The notes: generated by a model from the letters alone, not told the origin. A stretch of 64,000 bases of DNA from an uncultured Eubacterium sp. (GCA_944380635.1 CALWID010000008.1:16445-80444), one strand, 5' to 3'. Counted from the first letter of the stretch, positions 8,721 to 18,392 are shown. Numbers and translations: made by a program.

Positions 8721-8866
8721 AAAATACTCCCTTCCTTTTTAAATATTTTTACCGTAAACCGCCAAAGTATTATTTTCAAATGCAAATTTTTGGAAAAATA
8801 ATTAAAGTCAAGGTTTCGGCTTTAAAATCAAAATTTTACTTCCGCTGAATCTGAAAAATGTAAATT

Positions 8867-8896
8867 AAAAAGAGGGCTTTTTTGCCCTCTTTTTTG
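8867..8896. terminator. Terminator hairpin
   Basis: The arms AAAAAGAGGGC and GCCCTCTTTTT flank a T6 loop. The hairpin has T-tracts in both orientations and lies just downstream of the leftward phospholipase C-like gene. Confidence 0.8.
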
Positions 8897-8898
8897 TA

Positions 8899-9582
8899 TC
8901 AGTTAAACATATTTATCATCGAGTTTTTGTGCATTTCTTCCAAAATGATTTCAGCGGCGTTTTCAACAAAATTATCAAAATTACGCTTGTCGGTATATAT
9001 GAATTCAATGTTTTCGGGTTTCCGGTTTTTGTAAAATTTAGTAATATATTTCATTTGAATTCCTATTTCACCGTGTCTGTAAATAGTTGGATAATCTTCA
9101 TTAAAAGCCCTGAATTTTTTGAACTCCTCAAAAGCCTTGCTTTTATTTTTTGCAAAAAACACAAAGTCGGCGTCATACCATTCTTTTTTCACAAGTTTAG
9201 AAAGTCCGGGATTATCCCTGTATCGCCCGAATTTTTCCTCTATCGGAATACTTATAAGGCGGCTGTAAAGCCTGTCCGTAAGCAAGTGCGTGTAATACCC
9301 CGCGAAAAATGATTTCTTTTTAAAATCAGTTTCATTTTTTATGCAGTTTTCATAGATATAATCGCAGTCGCAGTCGCTTTTATTCCACATTTTTGTAAGG
9401 TGGGTTACCTCTGTCGGCGGGTCATATCCGCCCTCAACGCGCTTTCCGCAGTCCGGCGCAATGTTGCCGATTATAAAATATGCGCGGTCTATATTTTTTA
9501 AATGCTCAAGGATATTATCGGCTATCCTGAAATGTATTCCCCAAGTTGCCGTAAAATAACCCCCTTTTAAATGATTTGCCAA
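8899..9582 (-). CDS. Zinc-dependent phospholipase C family protein (putative)
   Basis: This 227-aa protein has an N-terminal 'WGIHFRIADNIL' and 'FIIGNIAPDCG' pattern, later 'THL' and 'FFAGYYTHLLTDRLY'. The spaced His/Asp residues recall the metal ligands of the zinc-dependent phospholipase C / S1-P1 nuclease-like fold common as short proteins in Firmicutes. The best start is TTG at 9580-9582 inside the 3' end of the upstream metallophosphoesterase gene (16-nt overlap), so translation is probably coupled. No signal peptide is visible, so a secreted phospholipase is unlikely. The substrate is unknown. Confidence 0.65.
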   Translation of the reverse strand: MANHLKGGYFTATWGIHFRIADNILEHLKNIDRAYFIIGNIAPDCGKRVEGGYDPPTEVTHLTKMWNKSDCDCDYIYENCIKNETDFKKKSFFAGYYTHLLTDRLYSRLISIPIEEKFGRYRDNPGLSKLVKKEWYDADFVFFAKNKSKAFEEFKKFRAFNEDYPTIYRHGEIGIQMKYITKFYKNRKPENIEFIYTDKRNFDNFVENAAEIILEEMHKNSMINMFN

Positions 9583-10625
9583 AACTTCCGGTTTTTGTAT
9601 TCGCGGTAGCCGTGGCGCTGTTTGTATTTCGGCATAACGGTATACGGCAGAATTTCAAATTCAGAAAGAATTTCAGTGTCATAATCCCGCGGGCTGTTTT
9701 CATATATCGTAACGCTGCGCGCACCGTGATTCCAGCCGTAACTGTAATATCCTGCGGCAGGCACGGCGCAAAGGTCAATGCCGTCAACCCTGCCAAGGTA
9801 GTCGTTTGTATGGTCATGCCCGAAAAAGGCGCAGATTATGTCGCCTTGCTGTTTCCATGTTTCAAACTGATTGTTCGGCGTGTTGGAGCAGCAGGGCGCT
9901 TCCCTGAATTTTCCCTGCCGGTTTTTATATCCTTTGTAAAATCCTTTAAACAGTTTTGAGCCGCCTGTAACACTTCCCGGCACATAGAAGGGATAATTTT
10001 TCATAAGTTTGTAAGTTTCGGCAACGGGTATGTGCTGAAACAGAAAAGACGGCACGGGCAGCCCGCCGTTTTGCGTTTTAAGAGCGTTTGATGTTTTTAT
10101 GTACCACTCGGTTTGGTCGGGCTGCACAAAGCCGTAACCGCCGTTATTGTCATATGTGCCGGAATCCATAAGCCAAAGATTAAAAGCGATTTTTTTGCCG
10201 CCGTCTGAACTCAGAATCGGCAGGTTGTAAGTGCCGACTCCTGACTGCGGCTTGCCTTTAACAGCAAGGCATTGCGGGTATTTCATAAATTCCTCAATTA
10301 TAAATTCTTTAGCCTCTTTTTCCTCAAATCCGCATTTGTGGGTCAGCCCCTCGTGGTCATGATTGCCGAAAACAAGCGCAAACGGAATTTCTTTTTCGCT
10401 TATCGAATCCGCTGCCGCTCTAATCGCCGCTTTGGTGCGCTTTGGCGTAACGCCGTCAAAATCGCCGGCAATATTATCGCCGAGTAAAATAATAAGGTCC
10501 GGCTTGGTCTTTTCAATCGAATATTTTATTATGTCCGTGGTTTCCTTTTGCGGGTTATCCGTGTCCTGCGCGTCCGCAATGATAAGTATTTTAAATTCAC
10601 CGTTTTCCCTGAATCTGAGTTCCAT
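9567..10625 (-). CDS. Metallophosphoesterase family protein
   Basis: This 352-aa calcineurin-like phosphoesterase has its metal-binding motifs in order: 'IIADAQD' (near residue 18; the usual D-x-H has Gln in place of His), 'LLGDNIAGD', 'FGNHDHE' and, late, 'FFGHDHTND'. No signal peptide is seen, which suggests a cytoplasmic enzyme. It is the first gene of a leftward pair with the phospholipase C-like gene, which suggests a shared role in phosphoester turnover (inference). Confidence 0.88.
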   Translation of the reverse strand: MELRFRENGEFKILIIADAQDTDNPQKETTDIIKYSIEKTKPDLIILLGDNIAGDFDGVTPKRTKAAIRAAADSISEKEIPFALVFGNHDHEGLTHKCGFEEKEAKEFIIEEFMKYPQCLAVKGKPQSGVGTYNLPILSSDGGKKIAFNLWLMDSGTYDNNGGYGFVQPDQTEWYIKTSNALKTQNGGLPVPSFLFQHIPVAETYKLMKNYPFYVPGSVTGGSKLFKGFYKGYKNRQGKFREAPCCSNTPNNQFETWKQQGDIICAFFGHDHTNDYLGRVDGIDLCAVPAAGYYSYGWNHGARSVTIYENSPRDYDTEILSEFEILPYTVMPKYKQRHGYREYKNRKFWQII

Positions 10626-10765
10626 GCTGAATAACGGCGCGCGTTTAATTAATTCGCAATGCGTATCGCCGCGCCGCCCCCCTCTCAGTCTATTTTATCT
10701 TAACCGTTCGGCAAAATCAATAAAAACCGCCGCTTTGTTCATACTCATTTATATAAACAGTTTTA

Positions 10766-10794
10766 TTGACTACTTATCTTTTTTATATTATAAT
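10766..10794 (+). promoter_or_regulatory. Sigma-A-type promoter of the polysaccharide cluster
   Basis: TTGACT (10766-10771), a 17-bp spacer and TATAAT (10789-10794) lie in a very AT-rich stretch about 57 bp upstream of the first gene's ATG. Five of six -35 bases and all six -10 bases match consensus. No other promoter this good was seen before the 34-kb end of the cluster, so it may drive much of it. Confidence 0.75.
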
Positions 10795-10851
10795 TATAAT
10801 AATATTAATTAATGATTTTGAATTAGATGTTTTTTCCTTTTGGTGGATTTT

Positions 10852-11559
10852 ATGAAAACTGCGGACGAGATTAAGCAACTTAATATTGATTTTCCCGATG
10901 TTTACAGCATTAACGGATATAAATCTTTTTACAATCGATATATAAAAAGATTTTTGGATTTTGTATTTTCAATTGTTATTTTGATTTTGCTTTCTCCGTT
11001 GTTTTTAATAATTGCAATTTTAATTGTTGCGGATAGCGGAACACCGGTTTTTTACCGCGCTTTGCGAGGCGGATATAAAAATGTTCCGTTCAAAATTTAT
11101 AAATTCAGAACAATGGTAAAAGACGCAGACAAAATCGGAGGCGGAACAACTGCTTTAAATGATAGCAGAATAACGCGCGTAGGCAGTTTTTTAAGAAAAA
11201 CAAAACTTGATGAAATTGCCAATCTTATAAATATTGTAAAAGGCGAAATGAGCTTTATTGGCCCAAGGCCAGAACTTCTGCAATATACAGAGTTGTATGA
11301 TGAAAAAGAGAAATATATATTTGAAGTTCGTCCGGGAATAACAGATTTCAGTTCCGACCTCTTCATAAATCTTGATGAGATAGTCGGAAATGAAAATGCC
11401 GATGAAATGTATGAAAAGTATGTATTAAAAAATAAAAATGCTTTAAGAGTTAAATACGCTGCTGAAGTATCATTAGCCACAGATTTAAAAATATTTTATA
11501 AAACGGTAATTGATGTTATTAAAAAAATATTCTATTTTTTGTTACATAAAAGGCGGTAA
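10852..11559 (+). CDS. Priming sugar transferase (undecaprenyl-phosphate glycosyl-1-phosphate transferase)
   Basis: This enzyme starts repeat-unit assembly by moving a sugar-1-phosphate from a nucleotide sugar to undecaprenyl phosphate. The protein is about 235 aa and contains only the catalytic bacterial-sugar-transferase domain. It has one N-terminal membrane helix ('FVFSIVILILLSPLFLIIAIL'), then 'KIYKFRTMV', 'TRVGSFLRKTKLDE' and 'MSFIGPRPELL'. The polytopic N-terminal part of WbaP-like enzymes is absent. ATG at 10852 with GGTGG upstream is preferred over in-frame TTG and GTG codons at 10840 and 10843. It is the first gene of the surface-polysaccharide cluster. Confidence 0.92.
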   Translation: MKTADEIKQLNIDFPDVYSINGYKSFYNRYIKRFLDFVFSIVILILLSPLFLIIAILIVADSGTPVFYRALRGGYKNVPFKIYKFRTMVKDADKIGGGTTALNDSRITRVGSFLRKTKLDEIANLINIVKGEMSFIGPRPELLQYTELYDEKEKYIFEVRPGITDFSSDLFINLDEIVGNENADEMYEKYVLKNKNALRVKYAAEVSLATDLKIFYKTVIDVIKKIFYFLLHKRR

Positions 11560-11563
11560 GCAA

Positions 11564-12505
11564 GTGGAGTATATAAAATTAAAAAATTCTTCTTTAAATG
11601 TTTCAAGATTATGTATGGGCGGCTGCCCGCTCGGCGAATACGGGTGGGGAAAAGTTGATGAAAGAGAATTGATTAGAGCAGTTGAAACGGCTGTTTTTCA
11701 AGGGGTTAATTTTTTTGATACAGCAGATACTTACGGCCTCGGAACATCGGAAACACTCCTTGGAAAAGTATTTAGAGGAAACAGGCAAAATGTCATAATT
11801 CAGGATAAATTTGGAGTAAGAGCCGAGCCTGGTAAGCGTACTGTTTATGATAATTCAAGAGAATATATAATAAATTCTTGTGATGCATCGCTAAAACGGC
11901 TGAATACAGATTATATTGATATTTATGTAATTCATTACAGAGACGGAAAAACTCCTTTGGGCGATGTAGTGGAAACTTTGGAATATTTAAAAAAATGCGG
12001 CAAGATACGCTACTTTGGGCTTTCAAATATTCATAAAGATGATGAATCTGAAATAAGTGAATATACGGATAAATTCGTAACTTTTCAAGACGAATATTCA
12101 CTTGCCTGCAGAAAAAATGAAAAGGAAATGTTTAAATTCCGAGATGATTTCGGGCTTACACCCCTTACTTGGGGCTCGCTCGGTCAGGGTATTCTTAGCG
12201 GAAAATATAATGAAAATAATGTAAATTTCGGAAGCGATGATAGACGCTCACGCGATATTTATGTTAATTTCCATGGGGAAAAATTGAAACAGAATCTGCG
12301 CATAGTTGAAGTATTAAGGCAAATAGCGGCGGACAGAAATAAGCCTGTAAGCGCTGTGGCCGTAAGATTTATTCTTGATTATATAAAGGAGAGCGCTGTT
12401 TTGGTGGGTATAAAAACACCGCAGCAACTTGAGCAGAATGTTAAGGCGCTGGACTGGCAACTTGAAAAAGAAGAAATAGAAAGTCTTTTAAGTGTTTCTT
12501 CATAA
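11564..12505 (+). CDS. Aldo/keto reductase
   Basis: This NAD(P)H-dependent carbonyl reductase is about 313 aa. It has the family's 'FFDTADTYGLGTSE' (catalytic Asp and Tyr), a Lys in 'IIQDKFG' and a His in 'IYVIHYRD', plus the C-terminal cofactor segment 'SAVLVGIKTPQQLEQNV'. An in-frame ATG at 11510 overlaps the previous gene by 50 nt; GTG at 11564 with AGGCGG seven bases upstream is the better start. Lying between the priming transferase and a GT14 gene, it probably modifies a sugar precursor (inference). Confidence 0.85.
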   Translation: MEYIKLKNSSLNVSRLCMGGCPLGEYGWGKVDERELIRAVETAVFQGVNFFDTADTYGLGTSETLLGKVFRGNRQNVIIQDKFGVRAEPGKRTVYDNSREYIINSCDASLKRLNTDYIDIYVIHYRDGKTPLGDVVETLEYLKKCGKIRYFGLSNIHKDDESEISEYTDKFVTFQDEYSLACRKNEKEMFKFRDDFGLTPLTWGSLGQGILSGKYNENNVNFGSDDRRSRDIYVNFHGEKLKQNLRIVEVLRQIAADRNKPVSAVAVRFILDYIKESAVLVGIKTPQQLEQNVKALDWQLEKEEIESLLSVSS

Positions 12506-12545
12506 GATGCGTGTTAGTAATAAAAACAGTGAGGTTTAAGGTGTT

Positions 12546-13451
12546 ATGGCAGACCACCATGCTTATTTAATTCTGGCATATAAAAACACATATGTTTTGC
12601 AAAAAACAATACGGCTTCTTGACTATAAAGATAATGATATTTATTTTCATATTGACAAAAAGGCTGATATAAATGAGTTTTATTCCTATAAAAACTCGGT
12701 TAAAAATGCAGGCGTTTATTTTACGCGCCGAGTAGAAGTCAACTGGGCCGCGTTTTCAATGGTAGAAGCAATGCTTATTTTGTTTGAAGAATCTTTGAAA
12801 AACGGCAGCTACTCTTATTTTCACCTGCTTTCCGAAAGTGATATGCCCATAAAAAGTCAAAGGTATATACACAGTTTTTTACAGGGCAAAAACTATGACC
12901 TTATAGAAATGTGTGGTGTAAGTAAAAATGGCGGGCTTGAAAATTCCAGCACTGCTGAATGGAACAGATATTACTACTGGTTTACAGAAACACCGTTTTA
13001 TAAAAAAAGCCGCCTATATAAATTCTTCGTTAGGATTGTGCTTGTTTTGCCTCAGAAGTTTTTGAAAATAAACAGGTGGAAGGGCGAAAAAAATTTAAAA
13101 GGCAAAGATATTTTCCCCACATGGGGATGGCAATGGGTGAGCCTAACAGAAAACACCGTAAAATTTATATTGTCTAAAAAAGAATATATTTTTTACCATT
13201 TTAAAAATACCCATGCGCCTGACGAATGCGCTATACCTACTCTTATTTATAATTTTACAGACTTAAAAAATGTTAGACCTTCTAAAAGAAATATTATTTT
13301 TACCGGCAAACCGTCAATAATCACGATGAATGATTATGACAGACTTATGAACAGCGATGATTTTTTCGCAAGAAAATTTGATGAAAAAATTGATAAAGAA
13401 GTTATAGATAAAATATTTGACAGGGTGATGGAAAGTGAAAATGAACAGTGA
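12546..13451 (+). CDS. GT14-type beta-1,6-N-acetylglucosaminyltransferase-like protein
   Basis: This 301-aa protein belongs to the core-2/I-branching (GT14) family. It opens with 'AYLILAYKNTYVLQKTIRLLDYKDNDIYFHIDKK', followed by 'FHLLSESDMPIKS' and 'GWQWVSLTENTVKFIL', all typical of bacterial members. There is no membrane anchor. A second GT14 gene lies near the far end of the cluster (34041), so the polymer may carry two branches or linkages made by this family. Its end overlaps the transketolase N-half start. Confidence 0.87.
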   Translation: MADHHAYLILAYKNTYVLQKTIRLLDYKDNDIYFHIDKKADINEFYSYKNSVKNAGVYFTRRVEVNWAAFSMVEAMLILFEESLKNGSYSYFHLLSESDMPIKSQRYIHSFLQGKNYDLIEMCGVSKNGGLENSSTAEWNRYYYWFTETPFYKKSRLYKFFVRIVLVLPQKFLKINRWKGEKNLKGKDIFPTWGWQWVSLTENTVKFILSKKEYIFYHFKNTHAPDECAIPTLIYNFTDLKNVRPSKRNIIFTGKPSIITMNDYDRLMNSDDFFARKFDEKIDKEVIDKIFDRVMESENEQ

Positions 13452-14286
13452 GCAACTTGCGTGGAAAATCAGGCGCCACGGAATAGAGATGACCCATTTA
13501 TCCGGCGGCTCGCACATTGCATCTGTGCTGAGCGTTGCGGATATAGTGGCTGTACTCTACGCTGACATAGCAAGAGTGTTTCCCGATAATCCATCTTTGG
13601 ATGAAAGAGATAGAATTATTCTTTCAAAGGGTCATGCCGGAGCGGCAATTTACGCAGCGTTGGCGGAAAAAGGCTTTTTTGATATAGAAGAACTGAAAAC
13701 TCATTATCAAAACGGCTCAAGACTTTCCGGTCATGTTTCCCATAAAGGTGTACCGGGCGTTGATTTTTCAACAGGCTCGCTCGGCCACGGGCTGCCTGTT
13801 GGCGCAGGTATGGCAATGGCGGCTAAAAAAGATGGGAAGAGTTATAAAACATTTGTTATTTTGGGTGACGGCGAATGCGATGAAGGCTCTGTATGGGAAG
13901 CTGCGTTAGTAGCTCATCATTATGAATTGGACAACCTTATTGCAATCGTTGACCATAATAAAATGCAAAGCTTGGATTTTTGTGAAAACACTATTAAGCT
14001 TAATCCGTTTGCCGATAAATGGAAATCATTCGGCTGGAATGTATATGATATTGATGGGCATGACCATAATCAGCTCAAGGCGGCTTTTGAAAATGCGGTG
14101 AAAAGCAAAGGTGCGCCTAGCGTTATTATTGCCAATACCGTTAAGGGCAAGGGAATTTCTTTTATGGAAAACGATATCTTGTGGCATTATAGATTCCCTC
14201 ATGACGGCTGGGAATATGATAACGCAATTAAAGAATTGCACGAAACAATGCCGGCGGGGATCACAGATCCTTATGATGTTAAATAA
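13435..14286 (+). CDS. Transketolase, N-terminal (ThDP pyrophosphate-binding) subunit
   Basis: This is the first half of a two-gene transketolase, 283 aa. It has the ThDP motif G-D-G-E...N ('ILGDGECDEGSVWEAALVAHH' ... 'IVDHNK') and the 'SKGHAGAAIYAAL' and 'GSLGHGLPVGAGMA' blocks. Start choices are GTG 13435 or ATG 13441, both inside the end of the GT14 gene. It pairs with the next gene to form an active alpha2beta2-type enzyme. A copy inside a glycan cluster suggests it supplies or makes an unusual pentose or branched sugar rather than serving central metabolism (inference). Confidence 0.92.
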   Translation: MKMNSEQLAWKIRRHGIEMTHLSGGSHIASVLSVADIVAVLYADIARVFPDNPSLDERDRIILSKGHAGAAIYAALAEKGFFDIEELKTHYQNGSRLSGHVSHKGVPGVDFSTGSLGHGLPVGAGMAMAAKKDGKSYKTFVILGDGECDEGSVWEAALVAHHYELDNLIAIVDHNKMQSLDFCENTIKLNPFADKWKSFGWNVYDIDGHDHNQLKAAFENAVKSKGAPSVIIANTVKGKGISFMENDILWHYRFPHDGWEYDNAIKELHETMPAGITDPYDVK

Positions 14287-14300
14287 AGGAGATTTATGCT

Positions 14301-15233
14301 GTGAGGGATACATTTGTTAAAACTCTAATGGAAATAGCCGAAAGGGATAAAAATGTTATTTTAATAACGGGCGACCTTGGATTTGGTGTTTTAAAACCTT
14401 TTTGGGAAAAGTTCCCGGATCAGTTTATCAATGCCGGAATTGCCGAGCAGGATATGACAGGATTTGCTGCCGGAATGGCGCTGTCAGGAAAAACTGTTTT
14501 TACTTATTCAATAGGTAATTTTCCAACTCTTAGGTGCCTTGAACAAATCAGAAATGACTGCGCTTATCACAATGCCAATGTGAAAATAGTTTGCGTTGGC
14601 GGCGGCTTTACATATGGTTCGCTTGGGATGAGTCATCACGCTACGGAGGATATTGCCGTTATGCGCTCTTTGCCAAGCGTTACAGTTATGGCTCCCGGTG
14701 ATCTTACTGAAGCTGAAGTTTGCACAAAGGCAGCTTATGTTACTCCCGGTACATGCTACTTAAGGCTCGGAAGAGGCGGTGAACCGCGTATTCACGAAAA
14801 TCTTGACGGCTATAAACCGTTTGACGCTATAAAGATTAAAGACGGAAAAAATGTTGCCGTCTTTACAACGGGCGCAATTTTTGAAGAGGCAAAAGACGCC
14901 GTAGCGGTTTTAAGCAGAGAAGGCATAGATACGGCTTTATATACTTTTCCGTTTGTTAAGCCGCTTGATGAAAAAACCGTCAAATACTGCGCTGAAAAGT
15001 ATGATTTGATAGTTACTGTTGAAGAGCATAATATTGTTGGCGGTTTCGGTGGCGCGGTTGCTGAAATACTCGCTTCGTCAGGCGGCGCCAAACTTATGAG
15101 AATCGGTCTTAATGATACTTATTCATCGATTGTCGGCACTCAAAAATATCTGCGTCAAAGATATTTTATGGACAGTACTGCCATAATAGATAAAATCAGA
15201 AATGCTGTGGCGCATAACTTTATTTTGGAATGA
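14301..15233 (+). CDS. Transketolase, C-terminal (pyrimidine-binding) subunit
   Basis: This is the second half of the split transketolase, 310 aa. It has the pyrimidine-binding domain ('INAGIAEQDMTGFAAGMAL', with the catalytic Glu in the IAEQ motif), 'GVGGGFTYGSLGMSHHATED', and the C-terminal transketolase domain ('YDLIVTVEEHNIVGGFG'). The start is GTG with an aaagga RBS. It follows the N-half by 14 nt and its stop overlaps the next ATG. Both halves look intact. Confidence 0.92.
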   Translation: MRDTFVKTLMEIAERDKNVILITGDLGFGVLKPFWEKFPDQFINAGIAEQDMTGFAAGMALSGKTVFTYSIGNFPTLRCLEQIRNDCAYHNANVKIVCVGGGFTYGSLGMSHHATEDIAVMRSLPSVTVMAPGDLTEAEVCTKAAYVTPGTCYLRLGRGGEPRIHENLDGYKPFDAIKIKDGKNVAVFTTGAIFEEAKDAVAVLSREGIDTALYTFPFVKPLDEKTVKYCAEKYDLIVTVEEHNIVGGFGGAVAEILASSGGAKLMRIGLNDTYSSIVGTQKYLRQRYFMDSTAIIDKIRNAVAHNFILE

Positions 15234-16381
15234 TACAAATGTCAAAAAAAGTATTGATTACAGCAACTGAACTAAATCTGGTACAGTTCTGGGTTTATCA
15301 TATTGAAAATTTATTAAAAAACGGATATTCCGTTGATATTGTTTGCTCACATGTTGGCGGAAAACTCAGCGAATTAAAAAACGCACTGTCAACATTTGCA
15401 GGAAACATTAAATTAACTGTAGTTGACCTTAAGCGCAGTCCTCTGTCGCCTCATAATATTCACGGCTTCATTCAGATGAATGATTATCTGAAGAAAAACA
15501 AATATGATTATATTATTACTAACGAGCCGGTAATGGGTATGGTTACGCGGTTTGCCGCGTGCCGGCAAAGAAAAAACGGCGCAAAAGTAATTTATTTTGC
15601 CCATGGCTTTCATTTTTGGAAAGGTGCGCCTGCGTTAAATTGGATTCTTTTTTTTCCTATGGAAAAACTGGCGTCTTTTTTTACGGATACAATAGTAACG
15701 ATGAACAGGGAAGATTTTTCGCTTGCTCAAAAAAGATTTACTAACGCAAATATAAAATATATTCACGGAATAGGCATTGAAACCGGAAAATTTTTATTTT
15801 CTGAAGATATCAGAAATAAAAAACGCAAAGAACTCGGATTAACGGAAAGCGATGTTATGGTTTTTTCCGCAAACGAGTTAACCGAAAGAAAAAATGTCAT
15901 ATTTGCTCTTGAAATAATCAACAGGCTTATAGAAAAAGGGCATAAAAATATTAAATATTTTGTTCGAGGACAGGGTCCGCTTGAAAACAAGATGCGCGAA
16001 TATATTGAAAGAAAAAATATTTCTGATAATGTTTTCCTTTTAGGATATGGAAAAGATATATTCGAAATGAACTGCGCCGCAGATGTATTTCTTTTTACAT
16101 CAAAGCAGGAAGGGCTTCCGGTTGCCGTTATGGAGGCAATGTCATGCGGTGTTCCGTGTGTTGTTTCCAATATAAGAGGAGTTACAGACCTTATAAAAAA
16201 CGGCATAGGCGGTTATGTTTGCAAACTTGGTGAAACAGATTCGTTTGCAAGTGCAATTGAAAAAATTATTGATTCCGTTGATAAAACGGAATTGACAGCA
16301 GAAAACAGTAAAATTCTGAAACCATACGGCAGAAAAGATGTGTTTTCTGATATTTTGAAAATTTTACGGGAAGAGCCTTGA
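15230..16381 (+). CDS. Glycosyltransferase family 4 protein
   Basis: This 383-aa GT-B fold enzyme has an N-terminal acceptor domain starting 'KVLITATELNLVQFWVYHIENLLKNGY' and a C-terminal nucleotide-sugar domain with 'FVRGQGPLENKM' and 'FLFTSKQEGLPVAVMEAMSCGVP' (the E-x7-E motif that contacts the donor). The N-terminus resembles EpsD/CapM-type transferases. The start ATG overlaps the previous stop; a second ATG lies at 15239. The sugar donor cannot be told from sequence. Confidence 0.9.
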   Translation: MIQMSKKVLITATELNLVQFWVYHIENLLKNGYSVDIVCSHVGGKLSELKNALSTFAGNIKLTVVDLKRSPLSPHNIHGFIQMNDYLKKNKYDYIITNEPVMGMVTRFAACRQRKNGAKVIYFAHGFHFWKGAPALNWILFFPMEKLASFFTDTIVTMNREDFSLAQKRFTNANIKYIHGIGIETGKFLFSEDIRNKKRKELGLTESDVMVFSANELTERKNVIFALEIINRLIEKGHKNIKYFVRGQGPLENKMREYIERKNISDNVFLLGYGKDIFEMNCAADVFLFTSKQEGLPVAVMEAMSCGVPCVVSNIRGVTDLIKNGIGGYVCKLGETDSFASAIEKIIDSVDKTELTAENSKILKPYGRKDVFSDILKILREEP

Positions 16382-17469
16382 TGAGAGTTTTACATATGAT
16401 ACCCGATATCGGAATAGCAAACGGAGTAATGAGCGTTATTTTAAATTACTTTAAGGCTATGCCGAATGATATAAAATTTGATGTTTGCTATTTTGCCGAA
16501 AAGGAAGAAACACGGCAGGCAGATATAGAAAAACTCGGCGGCCGGGTTTTTAAAATACCCGCCCCTTCACCTAAAAGTTTACTAAGGCGCGATATGAGCC
16601 GCTTCTTTGCTCATCGTAAAGGCGAGTGGCAGGCTTTGCATATCCACGCCCCGCATTTTGCAGTTTTTATTGCGCCCCAGGCAAAAGCAGCAGGCATTAA
16701 AAAAATCTGCTGCCATTGCCATTCCTCCGTTTACTCATTAAACGGTAATCAGGCAAGGAATAAGATATTAAGTCTTTATTCAAAATATTTTATAAAAAAA
16801 CGCTTTGCTTGCAGCGAGGCGGCGGGAGAAGTTTGGTACGGCAATAAAAAGTTTACCGTTTTAAAAAACGCAATAAATTGTGCCGAATACGCATTCTCCC
16901 CGGAAAAGCGTGATGAAGTAAGAAAAAAAGAAAAACTTACGGATTCATTTGTTGTGGGTCATATAGGCAAAACTGATGTGCCGCAGAAAAATCATCCGTT
17001 TTTGATTAATGTGTTTGCTCAGGTTAAAAAATTAAAGCAAAACGCCGTGCTCCTTTTAATAGGAGCCGAAAAAACAAAAGAACTTGACGCGCTTTGCTCT
17101 AAACTCGGCGTTAAAGACAGCGTTGTGTTTTTAGGCGCAAGAACCGATGTGCCGTTTCTGCTTCAGGCGTGTGATGTTTTTCTTTTTCCATCAACAAGAG
17201 AGGGGCTTCCGCTTTCTCTGATTGAGGCTCAGGCAGCGGGATTGCCCGTTGTTATGTCCGATTCCATTACAGATGAGGTTTGCGTGTGCGAAGAACTCAA
17301 AAGGCTTTCTCTTTCTGAACCGGAAGAAATCTGGGCAAATGAGATTTTAAACTTTAAAAACAGCAAAAGACAAAATAATTATGAAAAGATGAAATCCGCC
17401 GGGTGGGATATTAACGCTTGCGCAGAAAAACTTAAAGAATTTTATACTGGTGGAAAAGATGAAATTTAA
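16378..17469 (+). CDS. Glycosyltransferase family 4 protein (EpsF-like)
   Basis: This 363-aa GT-B glycosyltransferase begins 'VLHMIPDIGIANGVMSVILNYF', contains 'HCHSSVYSLNGNQARNKIL' and ends with the donor-binding region 'VFLFPSTREGLPLSLIEAQAAGLPVV'. This arrangement matches the EpsF-like group of retaining GT4 enzymes in exopolysaccharide clusters. It overlaps the genes on both sides by a few bases. It is a paralogue of the gene at 19400, with a similar donor-site motif. Confidence 0.9.
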   Translation: MMRVLHMIPDIGIANGVMSVILNYFKAMPNDIKFDVCYFAEKEETRQADIEKLGGRVFKIPAPSPKSLLRRDMSRFFAHRKGEWQALHIHAPHFAVFIAPQAKAAGIKKICCHCHSSVYSLNGNQARNKILSLYSKYFIKKRFACSEAAGEVWYGNKKFTVLKNAINCAEYAFSPEKRDEVRKKEKLTDSFVVGHIGKTDVPQKNHPFLINVFAQVKKLKQNAVLLLIGAEKTKELDALCSKLGVKDSVVFLGARTDVPFLLQACDVFLFPSTREGLPLSLIEAQAAGLPVVMSDSITDEVCVCEELKRLSLSEPEEIWANEILNFKNSKRQNNYEKMKSAGWDINACAEKLKEFYTGGKDEI

Positions 17470-18373
17470 GCAAATTCTGAAGAAAATTAAATCTGTGTTC
17501 TTTCCCGAAATATGGTGTTGTGCTGTAAGATTCGGCAAAGATGGCGACAGCCTTTTAAGCGGAAAAGGTTCAGTTTTTTCCGTTTTACCGAATTCTTACA
17601 GATATTGGACAGCTGATCCTTTTGTAGTTAAGGAAAACGGCAAATATTATTTGTTTTTTGAAATGTTTGACCGTATTAAGAGAAAAGGACTTTTGGGATG
17701 CCGAGAAATCTCTGAAAGCGGCTTCGGGAAAATGCGTGTAATTTATGAGAGCGCCAGTCATTTGTCCTATCCCTTTATATATAAAAAAGACGGCGTTTAT
17801 TATATTGTGCCGGAATCAAATAAAAGCGAAGAATTATTCCGTCTCAGATGCGTTGATTTCCCGCTGAAATGGGAAAAAGAAAAAGTGCTTTTACATGAAA
17901 AACTTGTAGATACAACGATTTTTACTCATAACGGCACGGATTTTTATATTTCCCAAAGAGTATCGGGAGATAATGTTTTTGACAGAATTGATCTATTTTA
18001 TGATCATAACTCGGTTATAGAAGAATGCCCTGCCAATCCTGTTAAAAAAGATCTGAAAACTGCACGCTGCGCAGGGAAACTGTTTGAATATGACGGTAAA
18101 TTAATAAGGCCGTCCCAAAATTGCGCGGACGGATACGGAGCAGGTCTAAACTTCAATGAGGTACTTGAATTATCTGAAAATACTTTTAAGGAAAGACTCA
18201 TTTCTATGGTCTTGCCGGAAGATATAAAATTAAACTTTGAAAATCATTTTACCGGTATACATACTTATAACAGAACGGACAATGTTGAAGTTATAGATTT
18301 AAAAATAAAAAGCGAGATTAATATTTTAAATTTTGTTGGAGTAATTTTTAAACTGTTTAAATTATTTTTTTAA
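17459..18373 (+). CDS. Beta-propeller glycan enzyme, GINT1-N-like domain protein
   Basis: The protein is about 304 aa, without membrane helices. Repeated 'WTADPFVVKENGKYYLFFEMF', 'LSYPFIYKKDGVYYIVPES' and 'DGKLIRPSQNC' segments suggest a five-bladed propeller like the N-terminal domain of plant GINT1 (glucosamine inositolphosphorylceramide transferase) and GH43-like folds. Bacterial members sit in polysaccharide clusters, often fused or next to formyl- or glycosyltransferases, with unknown activity. ATG 17459 with GGTGG six bases upstream is preferred over GTG 17450. The propeller call is fairly sure; the function is not. Confidence 0.65.
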   Translation: MKFKQILKKIKSVFFPEIWCCAVRFGKDGDSLLSGKGSVFSVLPNSYRYWTADPFVVKENGKYYLFFEMFDRIKRKGLLGCREISESGFGKMRVIYESASHLSYPFIYKKDGVYYIVPESNKSEELFRLRCVDFPLKWEKEKVLLHEKLVDTTIFTHNGTDFYISQRVSGDNVFDRIDLFYDHNSVIEECPANPVKKDLKTARCAGKLFEYDGKLIRPSQNCADGYGAGLNFNEVLELSENTFKERLISMVLPEDIKLNFENHFTGIHTYNRTDNVEVIDLKIKSEINILNFVGVIFKLFKLFF

Positions 18374-18392
18374 CGGTGGTGAGCCAGTAGAT